Positions 17,687 through 26,739 of a stretch of DNA of 64,000 nucleotides are shown here, in pieces; positions within the stretch are counted from its first letter, which is position 1, and each line of letters begins with the position of its first letter. The notes under the pieces are model-generated. The model saw only the letters and a program-made list of their open reading frames with translations, ran no database searches and was not told the DNA's origin. Position numbers and translations under genes: made by a program. Source of the DNA: Rhizobiales bacterium TNE-4 (GTDB lineage Bacteria > Pseudomonadota > Alphaproteobacteria > Rhizobiales > Beijerinckiaceae). The stretch covers positions 682,001-746,000 of the forward strand of contig JAHRCV010000001.1 in assembly GCA_019083985.1 (NCBI GenBank), written 5' to 3'.

Positions 17687-18496
17687 ATGCGCCGCGCCTG
17701 CCTGATTGCCGCTGCTCTTCTGGCCCTTGCGGGTCCTGCCAAAGCTGATGCGCCTGTCATGGCGTCCTACCGGGCTGTTTATGATCTCAGCTTGAGCGGT
17801 CCTTCGGGTGAACGTGGTGTGGAGAGCGGGCGCGGGCGGATCGTGCTCGAATTCACCGGCAATGAATGTGAGGGCTATGCGCTGTCCTTTCGGCAGGTGA
17901 CAGATCTCTCTGGCGGTGAGATTGGCCGCAAGGTCAGCGATATGCGCTCCACGACCTATGAAGACGGCGAAGGCAAGACCTTTCGCTTCAAGACAGAGAC
18001 GCGGCAAGGGACGGGGCCGGGCGAGTCGAATGATGGCGTCGCCGAACGCGCGGGCGGCAAGGTTGCCATCACGTTGCGCAAGCCGAAAGCAGAGAAGCTC
18101 ACCTTGGCTGGGGACGTGGCGTTCCCAACACAGCATTTGAAAGAATTGGTCATCGAGGCGCGGGCGGGTAATCGCACCTATAATCGCCGTGTCTATGATG
18201 GCTCGGACGATAGCAAAGACGCCTATGACACGTTTGCCATCATCGGTGCACAAAAAAAGGATGCTGCATCGCTCGAAGCCGACATCGTCAAGGCCGGGTG
18301 GGACAAGGTTCCGCGCTGGCCGGTATCGATCAGCTTTTTCGAGCCCGACGAAGCCGATAAGCCGGCCTATGTCATTTCCTATGAATTGTTCGACAATGGT
18401 TTCGGCCGCGCGCTGAAGATCGATTATGGCAGCTTTGCTTTCACTGGGGCGCTGACAAAACTGGAAGTGATCGCCGCCAAGCCCTGCAAAAAATAA
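17687..18496 (+). CDS. EipB/DUF1849 family periplasmic cell-envelope protein
   Basis: A 269-aa exported protein with a clear signal peptide ending near AKADA. The mature part carries the DUF1849/EipB pattern ASYRAVYDLSL, GRGRIVLEF and GYALSFRQVTDL. One cysteine lies near residue 64 and one near the C terminus (PCKK), the position of the disulfide reported for EipB, a beta-spiral protein needed for envelope integrity in Brucella. It stands alone on the plus strand, its stop 8 bp from that of dinB. Confidence 0.88.
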   Translation: MRRACLIAAALLALAGPAKADAPVMASYRAVYDLSLSGPSGERGVESGRGRIVLEFTGNECEGYALSFRQVTDLSGGEIGRKVSDMRSTTYEDGEGKTFRFKTETRQGTGPGESNDGVAERAGGKVAITLRKPKAEKLTLAGDVAFPTQHLKELVIEARAGNRTYNRRVYDGSDDSKDAYDTFAIIGAQKKDAASLEADIVKAGWDKVPRWPVSISFFEPDEADKPAYVISYELFDNGFGRALKIDYGSFAFTGALTKLEVIAAKPCKK

Positions 18497-18503
18497 GCAC
18501 GCG

Positions 18504-19796
18504 TCAGTCCTCTGCCTCTTCGGCGTCATCATCGTCGGGCGCGCGCATGATGAGCGCGCGCGTCACGGCTTGGCCGCCAAATTTGGCGCGCAGACGATCC
18601 ATGGCCTCTTCAAGCTCCGCGCCGCGCTTGGCTTTCGTATCGACCAGATCGCCATGATCGGCATCATCGGCATCGTAAAGGTCAGACACGCCGATGCCGA
18701 GAAGCCGAAAACGCGTACCATCGAGTTCGCGGTGCAAGAGATCGCGGCCGATCTCATAGAGTTTCGCCGCCCGGCGCGTGGGTTCGGGCAGTGTCTGGTT
18801 GCGCGTCCGGCTCTTGAAATCTTTAGTCTTCAGTTTGAGCACGACCGTGCGGCCCGCTAATTCGGATTGCCGCAGACGCCGCCCAACCTTTTCGCACAGT
18901 TCCATCAAAACGGGCAGCAGCGTTTCGGCATCGGCAATATCCGTCGAAAAAGTGGTCTCCGCGGAAACGCTTTTGGCATCACGCTCAGGTTCGACACGGC
19001 GGTCGTCAATGCCATGCGCAAGCCGCCATAGCCGGAAACCGTCTTCGCCGAATTGCCGTGCGAGGAAGCTCTGCTCGACGCGTTGAATATCCGCAATGGT
19101 GCGATATCCCATGGCTGCGAAACGCTCGGCGCTGACCTTGCCGATGCCAGGCAGCGCCCCGACGGAGAGTGGAGCCAGCCGCGCCATCACTTCTTTGCGG
19201 CCGATGATGGAAAAACCGCGCGGCTTCTCCGCATCCGACGCAAGCTTGGCAAGAAATTTTGCATAAGAAAGCCCGACTGAAACTGTCACGCCAATTTCGT
19301 CCTCGACCCGTTTGGCAAAGCGCGCGAGCACATGGGCCGGTGGCGCGCCATGCAGTTTTTCGGTGCCCGAAAGATCGAGAAAGGCCTCATCGATCGAAAC
19401 CGGTTCGACGAGCGGGGTGAGATCGAGCATCATCTCGCGGATTTGGTGACCGACGTCGGAGTATTTCGCCATGTCGGGTCGCACAACCACTGCGTGTGGG
19501 CATAATTCCAGCGCCTTGAACATCGGCATGGCGGAGCGCACGCCATGAATGCGAGCAATGTAACAAGCGGTTGAAACCACGCCGCGCGTGCCGCCACCAA
19601 TGATGACCGGCTTGTCGCGGATCTCCGGGTTGTCGCGCTTTTCAACCGCAGCATAAAAGGCGTCACAATCGATATGGGCGAGCGACAATTCATCCCGCTC
19701 GGGATGGTCGATGAGCCGGGGCGAGAAACAGGATGGGCACCGCCGCCGTGCTCCGGGGTCGGCCAGCGTCAGACAATCGCGGCAGAGCGCGGCCAT
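18504..19796 (-). CDS. dinB: DNA polymerase IV with N-terminal zinc-ribbon-like extension
   Basis: Error-prone Y-family polymerase of 430 aa for lesion bypass. Catalytic blocks are [13 protein letters not shown] (first metal aspartate) and [11 protein letters not shown] (Asp-Glu pair), followed by the thumb helix-hairpin-helix [12 protein letters not shown] and the little-finger domain. Before the polymerase fold there is an extra 35-residue CxxC...CxxC segment (CRDC, CPSC), a likely zinc ribbon. The C terminus is acidic rather than an obvious clamp-binding motif. It starts 2 bp after DUF3572. Confidence 0.93.
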   Translation of the reverse strand: MAALCRDCLTLADPGARRRCPSCFSPRLIDHPERDELSLAHIDCDAFYAAVEKRDNPEIRDKPVIIGGGTRGVVSTACYIARIHGVRSAMPMFKALELCPHAVVVRPDMAKYSDVGHQIREMMLDLTPLVEPVSIDEAFLDLSGTEKLHGAPPAHVLARFAKRVEDEIGVTVSVGLSYAKFLAKLASDAEKPRGFSIIGRKEVMARLAPLSVGALPGIGKVSAERFAAMGYRTIADIQRVEQSFLARQFGEDGFRLWRLAHGIDDRRVEPERDAKSVSAETTFSTDIADAETLLPVLMELCEKVGRRLRQSELAGRTVVLKLKTKDFKSRTRNQTLPEPTRRAAKLYEIGRDLLHRELDGTRFRLLGIGVSDLYDADDADHGDLVDTKAKRGAELEEAMDRLRAKFGGQAVTRALIMRAPDDDDAEEAED

Positions 19797-19798
19797 GC

Positions 19799-20107
19799 TC
19801 AGCCTTCGCGCAGCCCATCATGCCCGGCTGGGCGGAGACGGTTCGCCGCCTTGCCGATCACTGCGGGGTCGAGCGCTTCATGGGCAGCAAAGGCCATCAG
19901 GCGGCTCTCATCGGCGAGGATGAAATCAAGCACAGCGAGGAGAAAGGCCGGGTCGGAGGCCGCTTCCCGGATCGTTTCCGGGCTCAAACCGGTCTCGGCC
20001 AGAAATTGGCCCAGCGCATCGGGGTCGCCGACAAGGTGCATCAGGGCCTTGATCGCGAGGGCTTCTGCCTCGGCCCGGCCATTTTGGCCGCGTTCGGACC
20101 TGATCAT
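19799..20107 (-). CDS. DUF3572 family protein
   Basis: A 102-aa helical protein matching DUF3572 of alphaproteobacteria ([51 protein letters not shown]). Function unknown. It is 121 bp from the divergent divK gene and 2 bp from dinB, with which it is probably co-transcribed. This neighbourhood is common in Hyphomicrobiales. Confidence 0.85.
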   Translation of the reverse strand: MIRSERGQNGRAEAEALAIKALMHLVGDPDALGQFLAETGLSPETIREAASDPAFLLAVLDFILADESRLMAFAAHEALDPAVIGKAANRLRPAGHDGLREG

Positions 20108-20228
20108 GATTGTCTCCGCTTTTCCTGGCCGGGTTTGTGTTTCGGAAAGGAGTTCGGCCTTATAACCAATTGCCGGACCGGCTGCGAGTGCCGGGACCGG
20201 GCGTGAACAAGCGTATCAGGGTATTCGC

Positions 20229-20600
20229 ATGGCGAAATCGGTTCTCATCGTCGAAGACAATGAGTTGAACATGAAATTGTTCAACGACCTGCTGGAGGCG
20301 CATGGCTATCGCACCCTGAAGACCGCTTCAGGGGTCGAAGCGATCGAATTGGCACGCCAGCACCGGCCCGACCTCATTCTCATGGACATCCAATTGCCGG
20401 AAGTCTCGGGTGAGGACGTGACAGCATGGATCAAGTCTGACGATGAGATCCGGCATATCCCAATCATTGCCATTACAGCGTTTGCCATGAAGGGCGATGA
20501 GGAGCGCATCCGCTCCAAGGGTTGCGAAGCCTATTTGTCAAAGCCGATTTCCGTCTCGAAATTCGTCGAAACGGTGAGGACTTACATCGGCGATACCTGA
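20229..20600 (+). CDS. divK: Cell-cycle response regulator DivK
   Basis: A 123-aa single-domain receiver. [14 protein letters not shown] holds the acidic pocket, [10 protein letters not shown] contains the phosphoacceptor Asp near residue 53, and AFAMKGDEE and YLSKPIS carry the conserved Ala/Thr and Lys. DivK controls asymmetric division through the DivJ/PleC/CckA kinases. The start at 20229 has AGGG 9 nt upstream. pleD follows after 11 bp. Confidence 0.95.
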   Translation: MAKSVLIVEDNELNMKLFNDLLEAHGYRTLKTASGVEAIELARQHRPDLILMDIQLPEVSGEDVTAWIKSDDEIRHIPIIAITAFAMKGDEERIRSKGCEAYLSKPISVSKFVETVRTYIGDT

Positions 20601-20611
20601 ATGAGGATTGC

Positions 20612-22021
20612 GTGACCGCCCGTATTTTGGTTGTCGACGATCATATTGCGAATGTGAAATTGCTAGAAGCGCGATTGGGAGCCGAATATTTCGAGGTTCT
20701 CACCGCACTCAATGGGGCGGATGCCCTCACTTTCGCTGAAACAGGCCAATGCGATCTCGTCATCAGCGATGTCATGATGCCGGGGATGGATGGCTATGAA
20801 CTCTGCCGATTGTTGAAAGCGGGCGCATCCACCGCGCATTTGCCCGTCGTGCTTGTCACAGCCCTTGATCAACCGGCGGATCGCGTCCGCGGGCTTGATG
20901 CCGGTGCTGATGATTTCTTGACGAAGCCGATTGACGAAACCGCTTTGTTTGCGCGCGTACGCAGCCTGCTGCGGCTCAAAGCCGTGACGGATGAATTGCG
21001 TGCGCGCCTTGTTACCTCGCGCGGGCTTGGGACCGCTGATCCCTTCGCGCAGGCGGCACGCGACGATGGCAAAGGCGGCCGCATTCTCTTGGTGGATGAC
21101 CGTGCCCCTGCACTAGAAAGGCTGCGCCAGACGCTGGCACCTCATCACGTCGTAAGCGTCGAACGTGATCCGCAAAAGGCTGTCTTTACGGCGGCGCAGA
21201 CCGATTATGACATGGTCATCGCAAGCCTCGATTTTAAAGATGCCGATGGTCTGCGTCTATTCAGCCAGGTTCGCTCGCTTGAGCGGACGCGCCAGCTCGC
21301 TTTGCTGGCCATTGCCGAGCCGCATGATCGCGCCCGTATCCTGCGCGCGCTTGATCTTGGCGTGAACGATTATCTGATGCGTCCGATTGACCGGAATGAA
21401 TTGCTCGCCCGCGTCCGCACGCAATTGCGCCGCAAGCGCTATTCCGATCGTTTGCGCGACACGTTGCAGACGAGCCTCGAATTGTCGGTGCGCGATCCGC
21501 TCACCGGCCTATCGAACCGCCGCTATTTCGATGCCCATGCCGCGACTTTGCTGACCGAGGCGGTGCGCCAGCGCCGTCCTTTGTCGCTCATGATGCTCGA
21601 TCTCGACCGCTTCAAATCGATCAACGACACCTATGGCCACCAGGGCGGCGATGCGGTGCTGAGCGAATTCGCGCAGCGCATCGCCTCCGCCATCCGCGGC
21701 GAACATCTGATCGCGCGGCTGGGCGGGGAGGAATTCGCCGTGTTGATGCAGGACACCGCGATCGACGCGGTCGAGCGCGCGGCTGAACGCATCCGCCAGC
21801 TTGTCGCCGCCGTGCCGATGCAGCTCCCGCAGGCGGGACGCGCAGCGCCTGTGACAGTGTCCATCGGCATTGCAGAGCTCATCCCCAGCGAGACGTTGGA
21901 GGGCCTTATCGCGCGGGCCGATGCCGCGCTCTATGCCGCCAAATCGACCGGACGGAACCGCGTGGTCCGCGCCGCCGATTCCCGTGTGGACACTCCCGCG
22001 ACGGCCCGCCAGATCGCTTGA
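20612..22021 (+). CDS. pleD: Response regulator/diguanylate cyclase PleD
   Basis: Makes cyclic di-GMP to drive polar development. The GTG at 20612 has GAGGA just upstream and opens straight into the first receiver (TARILVVDDH); the longer frame to 20522 lies within divK. Receiver 1 has ISDVMMPGMDGYELC with the phosphoacceptor. Receiver 2 is degenerate (VIASLDFKDADG). The C-terminal GGDEF domain carries GGEEF, the active A-site. The inhibitory I-site, usually RxxD five residues before GGEEF, reads RGEH, so the aspartate is missing. 469 aa. Confidence 0.93.
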   Translation: MTARILVVDDHIANVKLLEARLGAEYFEVLTALNGADALTFAETGQCDLVISDVMMPGMDGYELCRLLKAGASTAHLPVVLVTALDQPADRVRGLDAGADDFLTKPIDETALFARVRSLLRLKAVTDELRARLVTSRGLGTADPFAQAARDDGKGGRILLVDDRAPALERLRQTLAPHHVVSVERDPQKAVFTAAQTDYDMVIASLDFKDADGLRLFSQVRSLERTRQLALLAIAEPHDRARILRALDLGVNDYLMRPIDRNELLARVRTQLRRKRYSDRLRDTLQTSLELSVRDPLTGLSNRRYFDAHAATLLTEAVRQRRPLSLMMLDLDRFKSINDTYGHQGGDAVLSEFAQRIASAIRGEHLIARLGGEEFAVLMQDTAIDAVERAAERIRQLVAAVPMQLPQAGRAAPVTVSIGIAELIPSETLEGLIARADAALYAAKSTGRNRVVRAADSRVDTPATARQIA

Positions 22022-22219
22022 GGGGCGTTTACAGCGCTAAGGCCCACTCCTAGAGTGGCGCCTTATTCAGATCCCTACGGAGTTGCTCAGGTCCGCCGCA
22101 TCTCCTGGGTCCGTGGGGTTGGGCCGGTTGCGCCTTGGCAGGAAGCCTCTTCCGCCTTGGCGCGGCCGGCCTTTTTCGTGCCCGCAACGCCACGAGGGTT
22201 GCCCCGGCAAACAACAAAA

Positions 22220-22241
22220 AACCGCCCGGGAAAGGGCGGTT
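22220..22241 (-). terminator. Intrinsic terminator of rpmG
   Basis: Read on the minus strand: AACCGCCC, six-base loop, GGGCGGTT followed by a run of T. It begins 26 bp after the rpmG stop. The 198 bp between this and the pleD stop hold no supported gene. Confidence 0.85.
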
Positions 22242-22267
22242 TCGGTAGGCGTAAGCTATTGAAAAGC

Positions 22268-22435
22268 TTACTTGATCTTCGATTCGCGGAACTCGACGTG
22301 CTTCTTCGCGACCGGATCGTACTTCTTCTTGACGAGCTTGTCGGTCATCGTGCGCGAGTTCTTCTTGGTGACGTAGAAGAAACCGGTGTCGGCCGAGGAC
22401 ACGAGCTTGATCTTGATGGTTGTGGCCTTCGCCAT
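22268..22435 (-). CDS. rpmG: 50S ribosomal protein L33
   Basis: A 55-aa ribosomal protein of the large subunit, found by translating the minus strand. It starts [19 protein letters not shown], continues with FYVTKKNSR and the [13 protein letters not shown] ending. It is of the cysteine-free type. The ATG is at 22435. It is a single-gene unit between pleD and the repeat array, a position shared by many Hyphomicrobiales. Confidence 0.95.
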   Translation of the reverse strand: MAKATTIKIKLVSSADTGFFYVTKKNSRTMTDKLVKKKYDPVAKKHVEFRESKIK

Positions 22436-22497
22436 GGCGGTGGTCCTCTCGCCGGGATGGCGGCCGGGCCGCGTCCCTTAGGGGTCAAAAACAAGGG

Positions 22498-22557
22498 GGC
22501 CGGCGTCGCCGCCGGCCGTCATGGCGCGGAAACTACTCAGCCCCGGCTGAAAGTCAA
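22498..22557 (-). promoter_or_regulatory. Probable rpmG promoter and leader hairpin
   Basis: On the minus strand TTGACT (22552-22557) and TAGTTT (22530-22535) are separated by 16 bp. Between this promoter and the gene is a GC-rich hairpin, GGCCGGCG/CGCCGGCC (22498-22517), with a four-base loop. The hairpin falls in the transcribed leader. Whether it regulates L33 synthesis is unknown. Confidence 0.4.
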
Positions 22558-22657
22558 TGGGAAAGGGGGAGGGGGCGGCCCCTTTCGCAAGACGCTGCGG
22601 TTGGGGGCACGCGCCTCACACCCCACACCCCTCATCCTGCGGACCACGGCGCAGTAA

Positions 22658-23168
22658 CTCCCTCATCCTGAGGAGCGATGCGAAGCATCGCGTCTCGACG
22701 GACGAGTAGTGCCTGTGAACGCATGAACCACGCCCTCGCGGTTCGAGACGCCGCTCGCGCGGCTCCTCACCATGAGGGCTTGAGGATTGGGAAGCGCTTG
22801 AGCGCGGCATTGCGTGGATGGCGAGACCGACCCCGCAACTCCCTCATCCTGAGGAGCGATGCGAAGCATCGCGTCTCGAAGGACGAGGAGTGCCCGTGAA
22901 TGCATGAACCACGCCCTCGCGGTTCGAGACGCCGCTCGCGCGGCTCCTCACCATAAGGGCTTGAGGATTGGGAGGCGCTTGAGCGCGGCATTGCGTGGAT
23001 GGCGAAACCGACCCCGCAATTCATTGTTTGCGCGCAGCCACTCCCTCATCCTGAGGAGCGATGCAAAGCACCGCGTCTCGAAGGGCGAGGAGTGCCTGTG
23101 AACGCATGAACCACGCCCTCGCGGTTCGAGACGCCGCTCGCGCGGCTCCTCACCATGAGGGTTTGAGG
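22658..23168. repeat. Three copies of a 128-bp palindromic intergenic element
   Basis: Near-identical 128-bp units lie at 22658-22785, 22839-22966 and 23041-23168. Each begins CTCCCTCATCCTGAGGAG and ends with GGCTCCTCACCATGAGG plus a short tail, so the ends are inverted repeats; inside, GCGTCTCGA pairs with TCGAGACGC. Each unit could fold as one long hairpin. The 53-bp spacer after copy 1 is repeated after copy 2, there followed by 21 unrelated bases, so the true period is 181 bp. Similar elements are widespread between genes in Hyphomicrobiales. A fragment of the start motif also occurs at 22630-22640. Confidence 0.9.
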
Positions 23169-23195
23169 CTGGCAGAGTGGCGCATAATCGCCGCC

Positions 23196-23939
23196 TTACA
23201 ATTCCTCGCGCTGAAATTCTTTCCGCACTTCGTAATAGAAAGGCACGGGCAGGCGGTGGTTCATTCCCGCCGCAATCCGTTGCTGCAATTCATCGATCAC
23301 GACCGTCGTGATTGTCGGCAGGTCGAGCGTCTTGGCGTCTTCGATCGGGATCCATACGAGTTCGACCAGTTCCGTATCGGGACCAACAATGCCCTCCACC
23401 TTGTGCGCAATCGCAGTGGCATCAACGGCGAAGAACCGTGCATCGAAACGCTTCGGCCGCTTCGGCGGCGTAATCGCCCGCGCGATAAAATGCAGCGCCT
23501 CGAGATCGGGAAACACGCCAGCCTCTTTGAATGCCGCCCATGGCCCGTCTGGCACCACATCGGGTGCGCCATGGTCGCGTGTGCCGATCATTAGCCCCGT
23601 TTCTTCAAACGTCTCACGAATGGCGGCAAGCCCCAGCGCGCGGGCTCGCGACAGCGTCGGCCGTTGCACGCGCTTCAGCAATTTTTCTTCGACGACGGGA
23701 TGGAGCGCGCCGGATGCGCTCATCTTGCGATCGTCATTCTCGATCCGGCCGCCGGGAAAGACGAATTTTCCGGGCATGAATTTATGCCCGGGATGCCGCT
23801 TTCCCATCAGCACTTTCGGCTTCGCGCTCTGGCGGTCGATCAGGATTAGCGTCGCTGCATCTTTCGGCTTGATCGTTGGCCAGCGCCGTTCACGCTCAGC
23901 CTCCGTCATCCGTCGCGTTAAATCTGTCGCAGAACTCAT
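23196..23939 (-). CDS. NUDIX hydrolase
   Basis: A 247-aa protein with a NUDIX fold: KFVFPGGRIE near residue 60, then an enlarged insertion, and AAIRETFEETGLMIG, the RExxEExG core that binds Mg2+. The layout with a long insertion between the GG and the box resembles the NUDT19/CoA-diphosphatase-like group, so a CoA derivative or nucleotide diphosphate may be the substrate. Its ATG overlaps the TGA of DUF983, and it ends close to the last repeat copy. Confidence 0.88.
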   Translation of the reverse strand: MSSATDLTRRMTEAERERRWPTIKPKDAATLILIDRQSAKPKVLMGKRHPGHKFMPGKFVFPGGRIENDDRKMSASGALHPVVEEKLLKRVQRPTLSRARALGLAAIRETFEETGLMIGTRDHGAPDVVPDGPWAAFKEAGVFPDLEALHFIARAITPPKRPKRFDARFFAVDATAIAHKVEGIVGPDTELVELVWIPIEDAKTLDLPTITTVVIDELQQRIAAGMNHRLPVPFYYEVRKEFQREEL

Positions 23940-24379
23940 CCTTCGCGCTTCCCAGTCTCGTGCGAATTCTCATCATCGTCTTTGCCGGCAAAACCATGCA
24001 TCCGCATGGCCCATTGCAGGCCCACAATCGCGCCCTTGATCGGCTGGATCAGCAGGAGCGACAAGATGACGGTCAGAGCGGGCCATAAAATCGCATGCAC
24101 CACAATCGGCCATTCGGCGTGTTGCTCGGCCGACATCAGGCCTGCGACGACAAGGTGACCGACAAGAAAGATCACGATATAGGCGGGCAGATCATCCGCA
24201 CGGTGATGATGAAACTCCTCGCCGCAAATGGAGCAGCGATCCACGGTCTTGAGAAATTTGTGGAAGAGCTTGCCTTGTCCGCAATGCGGGCAACGGCCAC
24301 GAAAGCCGCGCTTCATGGCCTCCCAGCGATCACGCTTTTCTGGTGTCACGCCATCGGCGGTGAAGTGATAGGCGCTCAT
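23936..24379 (-). CDS. DUF983 family membrane protein with zinc-ribbon motif
   Basis: A 147-aa protein. The N-terminal half has CPHCGQGKLF and CSICGEEF, two CxxC pairs likely to bind zinc. The C-terminal half has two hydrophobic segments (about 68-85 and 93-115). It matches DUF983, whose function is unknown. It overlaps rnr upstream and the NUDIX gene downstream by 4 bp each, so all three are coupled. Confidence 0.88.
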   Translation of the reverse strand: MSAYHFTADGVTPEKRDRWEAMKRGFRGRCPHCGQGKLFHKFLKTVDRCSICGEEFHHHRADDLPAYIVIFLVGHLVVAGLMSAEQHAEWPIVVHAILWPALTVILSLLLIQPIKGAIVGLQWAMRMHGFAGKDDDENSHETGKREG

Positions 24380-26658
24380 CGTTTCTTGCTCCTCGCCTTG
24401 GCCGGTCCCGGCCTGCGGTTGTCTGTCTTGGCTCCGCGCGGTGCGCGTCCACGCCTGCCAAGCGGCGTCCCTTTGCGGCCTTCCGAAAGAATTTCGAAGC
24501 GCAACGCACCGGCGATTGGGGCTGCTTCGACGAGTTTTACCGTCACATGATCGCCAAGGCGGAACGTCTCGCCTGTGCGCTCGCCAATCAATGAATGGGT
24601 TGGCTCGTCATAACGATAGAAGTCGGCACCAATCGTTGAGGCTGGGACAAAGCCATCAGCTCCTGTCTCGTTCAATTTTACGAACAAGCCTGATTTCGTC
24701 ACGCCCGCGACCTTACCTTCGAAAGACGCGCCAATCTTGTCGACAAGATGGTGCGCAATGAGTCGGTCGATGGTTTCGCGTTCCGCTGCCATAGCGCGCC
24801 GTTCGGCGGCCGAAATCTTCGCCGCGATTTCCGGCAAATCCGGCAGGACTGAATCGGGTAGGCCGTCGGGCCCCAGCTTGAGAGCACGGATCAACGCGCG
24901 ATGGACGATCAGATCCGCATAACGGCGAATGGGCGAGGTGAAATGCGCATAGCGACGCAAGTTCAATCCAAAGTGGCCAAGATTGTCGGCGGCATATTGC
25001 GCCTGCGCCTGCGAACGCAGCACGATCTCGTTCACGAAGAGCTGATGTTCGGAGCCTTCGACCTTAGCGAGAATGCGGTTGAACAATTCCGGCGTCAGCG
25101 CGCCTTGCGAACCAATCTTGATACCGATCGACGCGAGCACTTCGCCAAGCACACGCATTTTCTCAACCGAGGGCTCGTCATGCACGCGATACAAAAGCGC
25201 ACTGCGATGTTTTTCCAGCGTCTCGGCGGCAGCGACATTCGCCAAAATCATGAATTCTTCGATCAGTCGATGCGCATCGAGCCGTTCGGGCACCATGACA
25301 CGGTCGACTGTGCCGTCTGGTTTCAGAAGGATCTTGCGTTCGGGCAGATCAAGATCGAGCGGCTGGCGAATATCACGCGCGCGCCGTGCCGCATGATATG
25401 CCTCCCAAAGGGGCTTTAACACGCTGTCGAGGATCGGTGCCGTGATGTCGTCGGTGCGCCCTTCAATGGCCGCTTGCGCCTGCGGATAGGCAAGCTTCGC
25501 CGCCGAGCGCATCATCACGCGATGGAAGGAATGGGAGATCTTCCTGCCATCAGCATTCAAGATCATGCGCACGGCGAGCGCAGGCCGGTCTTCAAGCGGA
25601 CGCAGCGAACACAGATTGTTCGAAATGCGTTCAGGCAACATCGGCACGACGCGATCTGGGAAATAGACCGAATTGCCCCGTGTGACCGCTTCGCGATCGA
25701 GCGCAGATCCCGGTTTGACATAGGCCGCGACATCGGCAATCGCGACAGTGACGATGAAGCCGCCCTTGTTCTCAGGATTGTCATCCGGTGCGGCATGCAC
25801 CGCATCGTCGTGATCTTTCGCGTCCGCCGGGTCGATGGTGATAAGGGGCAGCGTGCGCCAATCCTCGCGCCCCTGCATCGTTGCAGGCTCAACGCTATCG
25901 GCTTCCTTTAAGACAGCGGCAGAAAATTCATTCGGAATATTGTGCGCGTAAATCGCGATGAGGCTAATCGCCTTTTCCGATTTGACCGATCCCAGCCGTT
26001 CCTTGACGCGGGCCATCTCCAGACCGAAGCGGTTGCGTGAGGCGGGCACGACAGAGACGAGGTCGCCATCCTTGGCGCCATTTTCATCGCCGGGACGGAT
26101 CGACAATTCGCGCCCCTGCGCTTTCTTGTCGATCGGTACGATGCGCCCGCCACCATCTTTGCCGGCGCGAAACACACCGAGCACTTGCTGATCGGTCTTG
26201 TCGAGCACTTTGATGATGCGGGCCGAATAACTGCCATGCTTGTCCTGCTCGACGCGCAGCAACACACGCTCGCCATAGCCGGGGATTTTCAAGCCGGGCT
26301 TTGGCCGCTTCGGCAAGAACACATGAATGCGCGGCGCCTTGCCGAAGCTTGGCTCGTCCCATTCGACGGGCACAGCGAGGAGATCGCCATCGCGGTCGCG
26401 CAGCGTGATTTCAGCGAGAACAACAGGCGGTAGCGTCCCGGGCTTATTGAGCGCCTTGCCTTTACGGCTGAGAAGACCTTCATCCTCCATCTCACGCAAA
26501 AGCCGTTTGAGCGCGAGGCGCGCGCCGCCTTTGATGCCGAAGGCGCGCGCGATTTCGCGTTTCCCAACCTCACCAGGTTCGGAGCGGATGAATTCGAGAA
26601 TAGCCTCTTTGGTCGGGAGGCCTTCAGCGCCTTGCATGTCGTGTGGAGCCTTCGCCAT
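24376..26658 (-). CDS. rnr: Ribonuclease R
   Basis: A 760-aa 3'-5' exoribonuclease of the RNB family that digests structured RNA. Visible are an N-terminal winged-helix segment, cold-shock-like domains, the RNB core with ITIDPADAKDHDDAVH (metal-binding aspartates) and PERISNNLCSLRP, the HFTSPIRRYADL block, and a C-terminal S1 domain (KIGASFEGKVAGVTKSGLFV) followed by a basic tail. It follows topA by 81 bp on the same strand. Confidence 0.95.
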   Translation of the reverse strand: MAKAPHDMQGAEGLPTKEAILEFIRSEPGEVGKREIARAFGIKGGARLALKRLLREMEDEGLLSRKGKALNKPGTLPPVVLAEITLRDRDGDLLAVPVEWDEPSFGKAPRIHVFLPKRPKPGLKIPGYGERVLLRVEQDKHGSYSARIIKVLDKTDQQVLGVFRAGKDGGGRIVPIDKKAQGRELSIRPGDENGAKDGDLVSVVPASRNRFGLEMARVKERLGSVKSEKAISLIAIYAHNIPNEFSAAVLKEADSVEPATMQGREDWRTLPLITIDPADAKDHDDAVHAAPDDNPENKGGFIVTVAIADVAAYVKPGSALDREAVTRGNSVYFPDRVVPMLPERISNNLCSLRPLEDRPALAVRMILNADGRKISHSFHRVMMRSAAKLAYPQAQAAIEGRTDDITAPILDSVLKPLWEAYHAARRARDIRQPLDLDLPERKILLKPDGTVDRVMVPERLDAHRLIEEFMILANVAAAETLEKHRSALLYRVHDEPSVEKMRVLGEVLASIGIKIGSQGALTPELFNRILAKVEGSEHQLFVNEIVLRSQAQAQYAADNLGHFGLNLRRYAHFTSPIRRYADLIVHRALIRALKLGPDGLPDSVLPDLPEIAAKISAAERRAMAAERETIDRLIAHHLVDKIGASFEGKVAGVTKSGLFVKLNETGADGFVPASTIGADFYRYDEPTHSLIGERTGETFRLGDHVTVKLVEAAPIAGALRFEILSEGRKGTPLGRRGRAPRGAKTDNRRPGPAKARSKKR

Positions 26659-26739
26659 GGCTCACCGGGCAGGGGTCGGGGTCATGCCCCTATGTGGCAT
26701 GGCCGGGGTCGAATTGCCATGCGTGCAGGCGGGGACGAG

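Noticed and set aside
22055-22657. 200-codon plus-strand ORF across rpmG
   Set aside because: It is antisense to ribosomal protein L33 and its terminator; no independent support.
22658-23168. CRISPR array
   Set aside because: Units are 128 bp, internally palindromic, and the spacers are themselves repeated; no cas genes are near.
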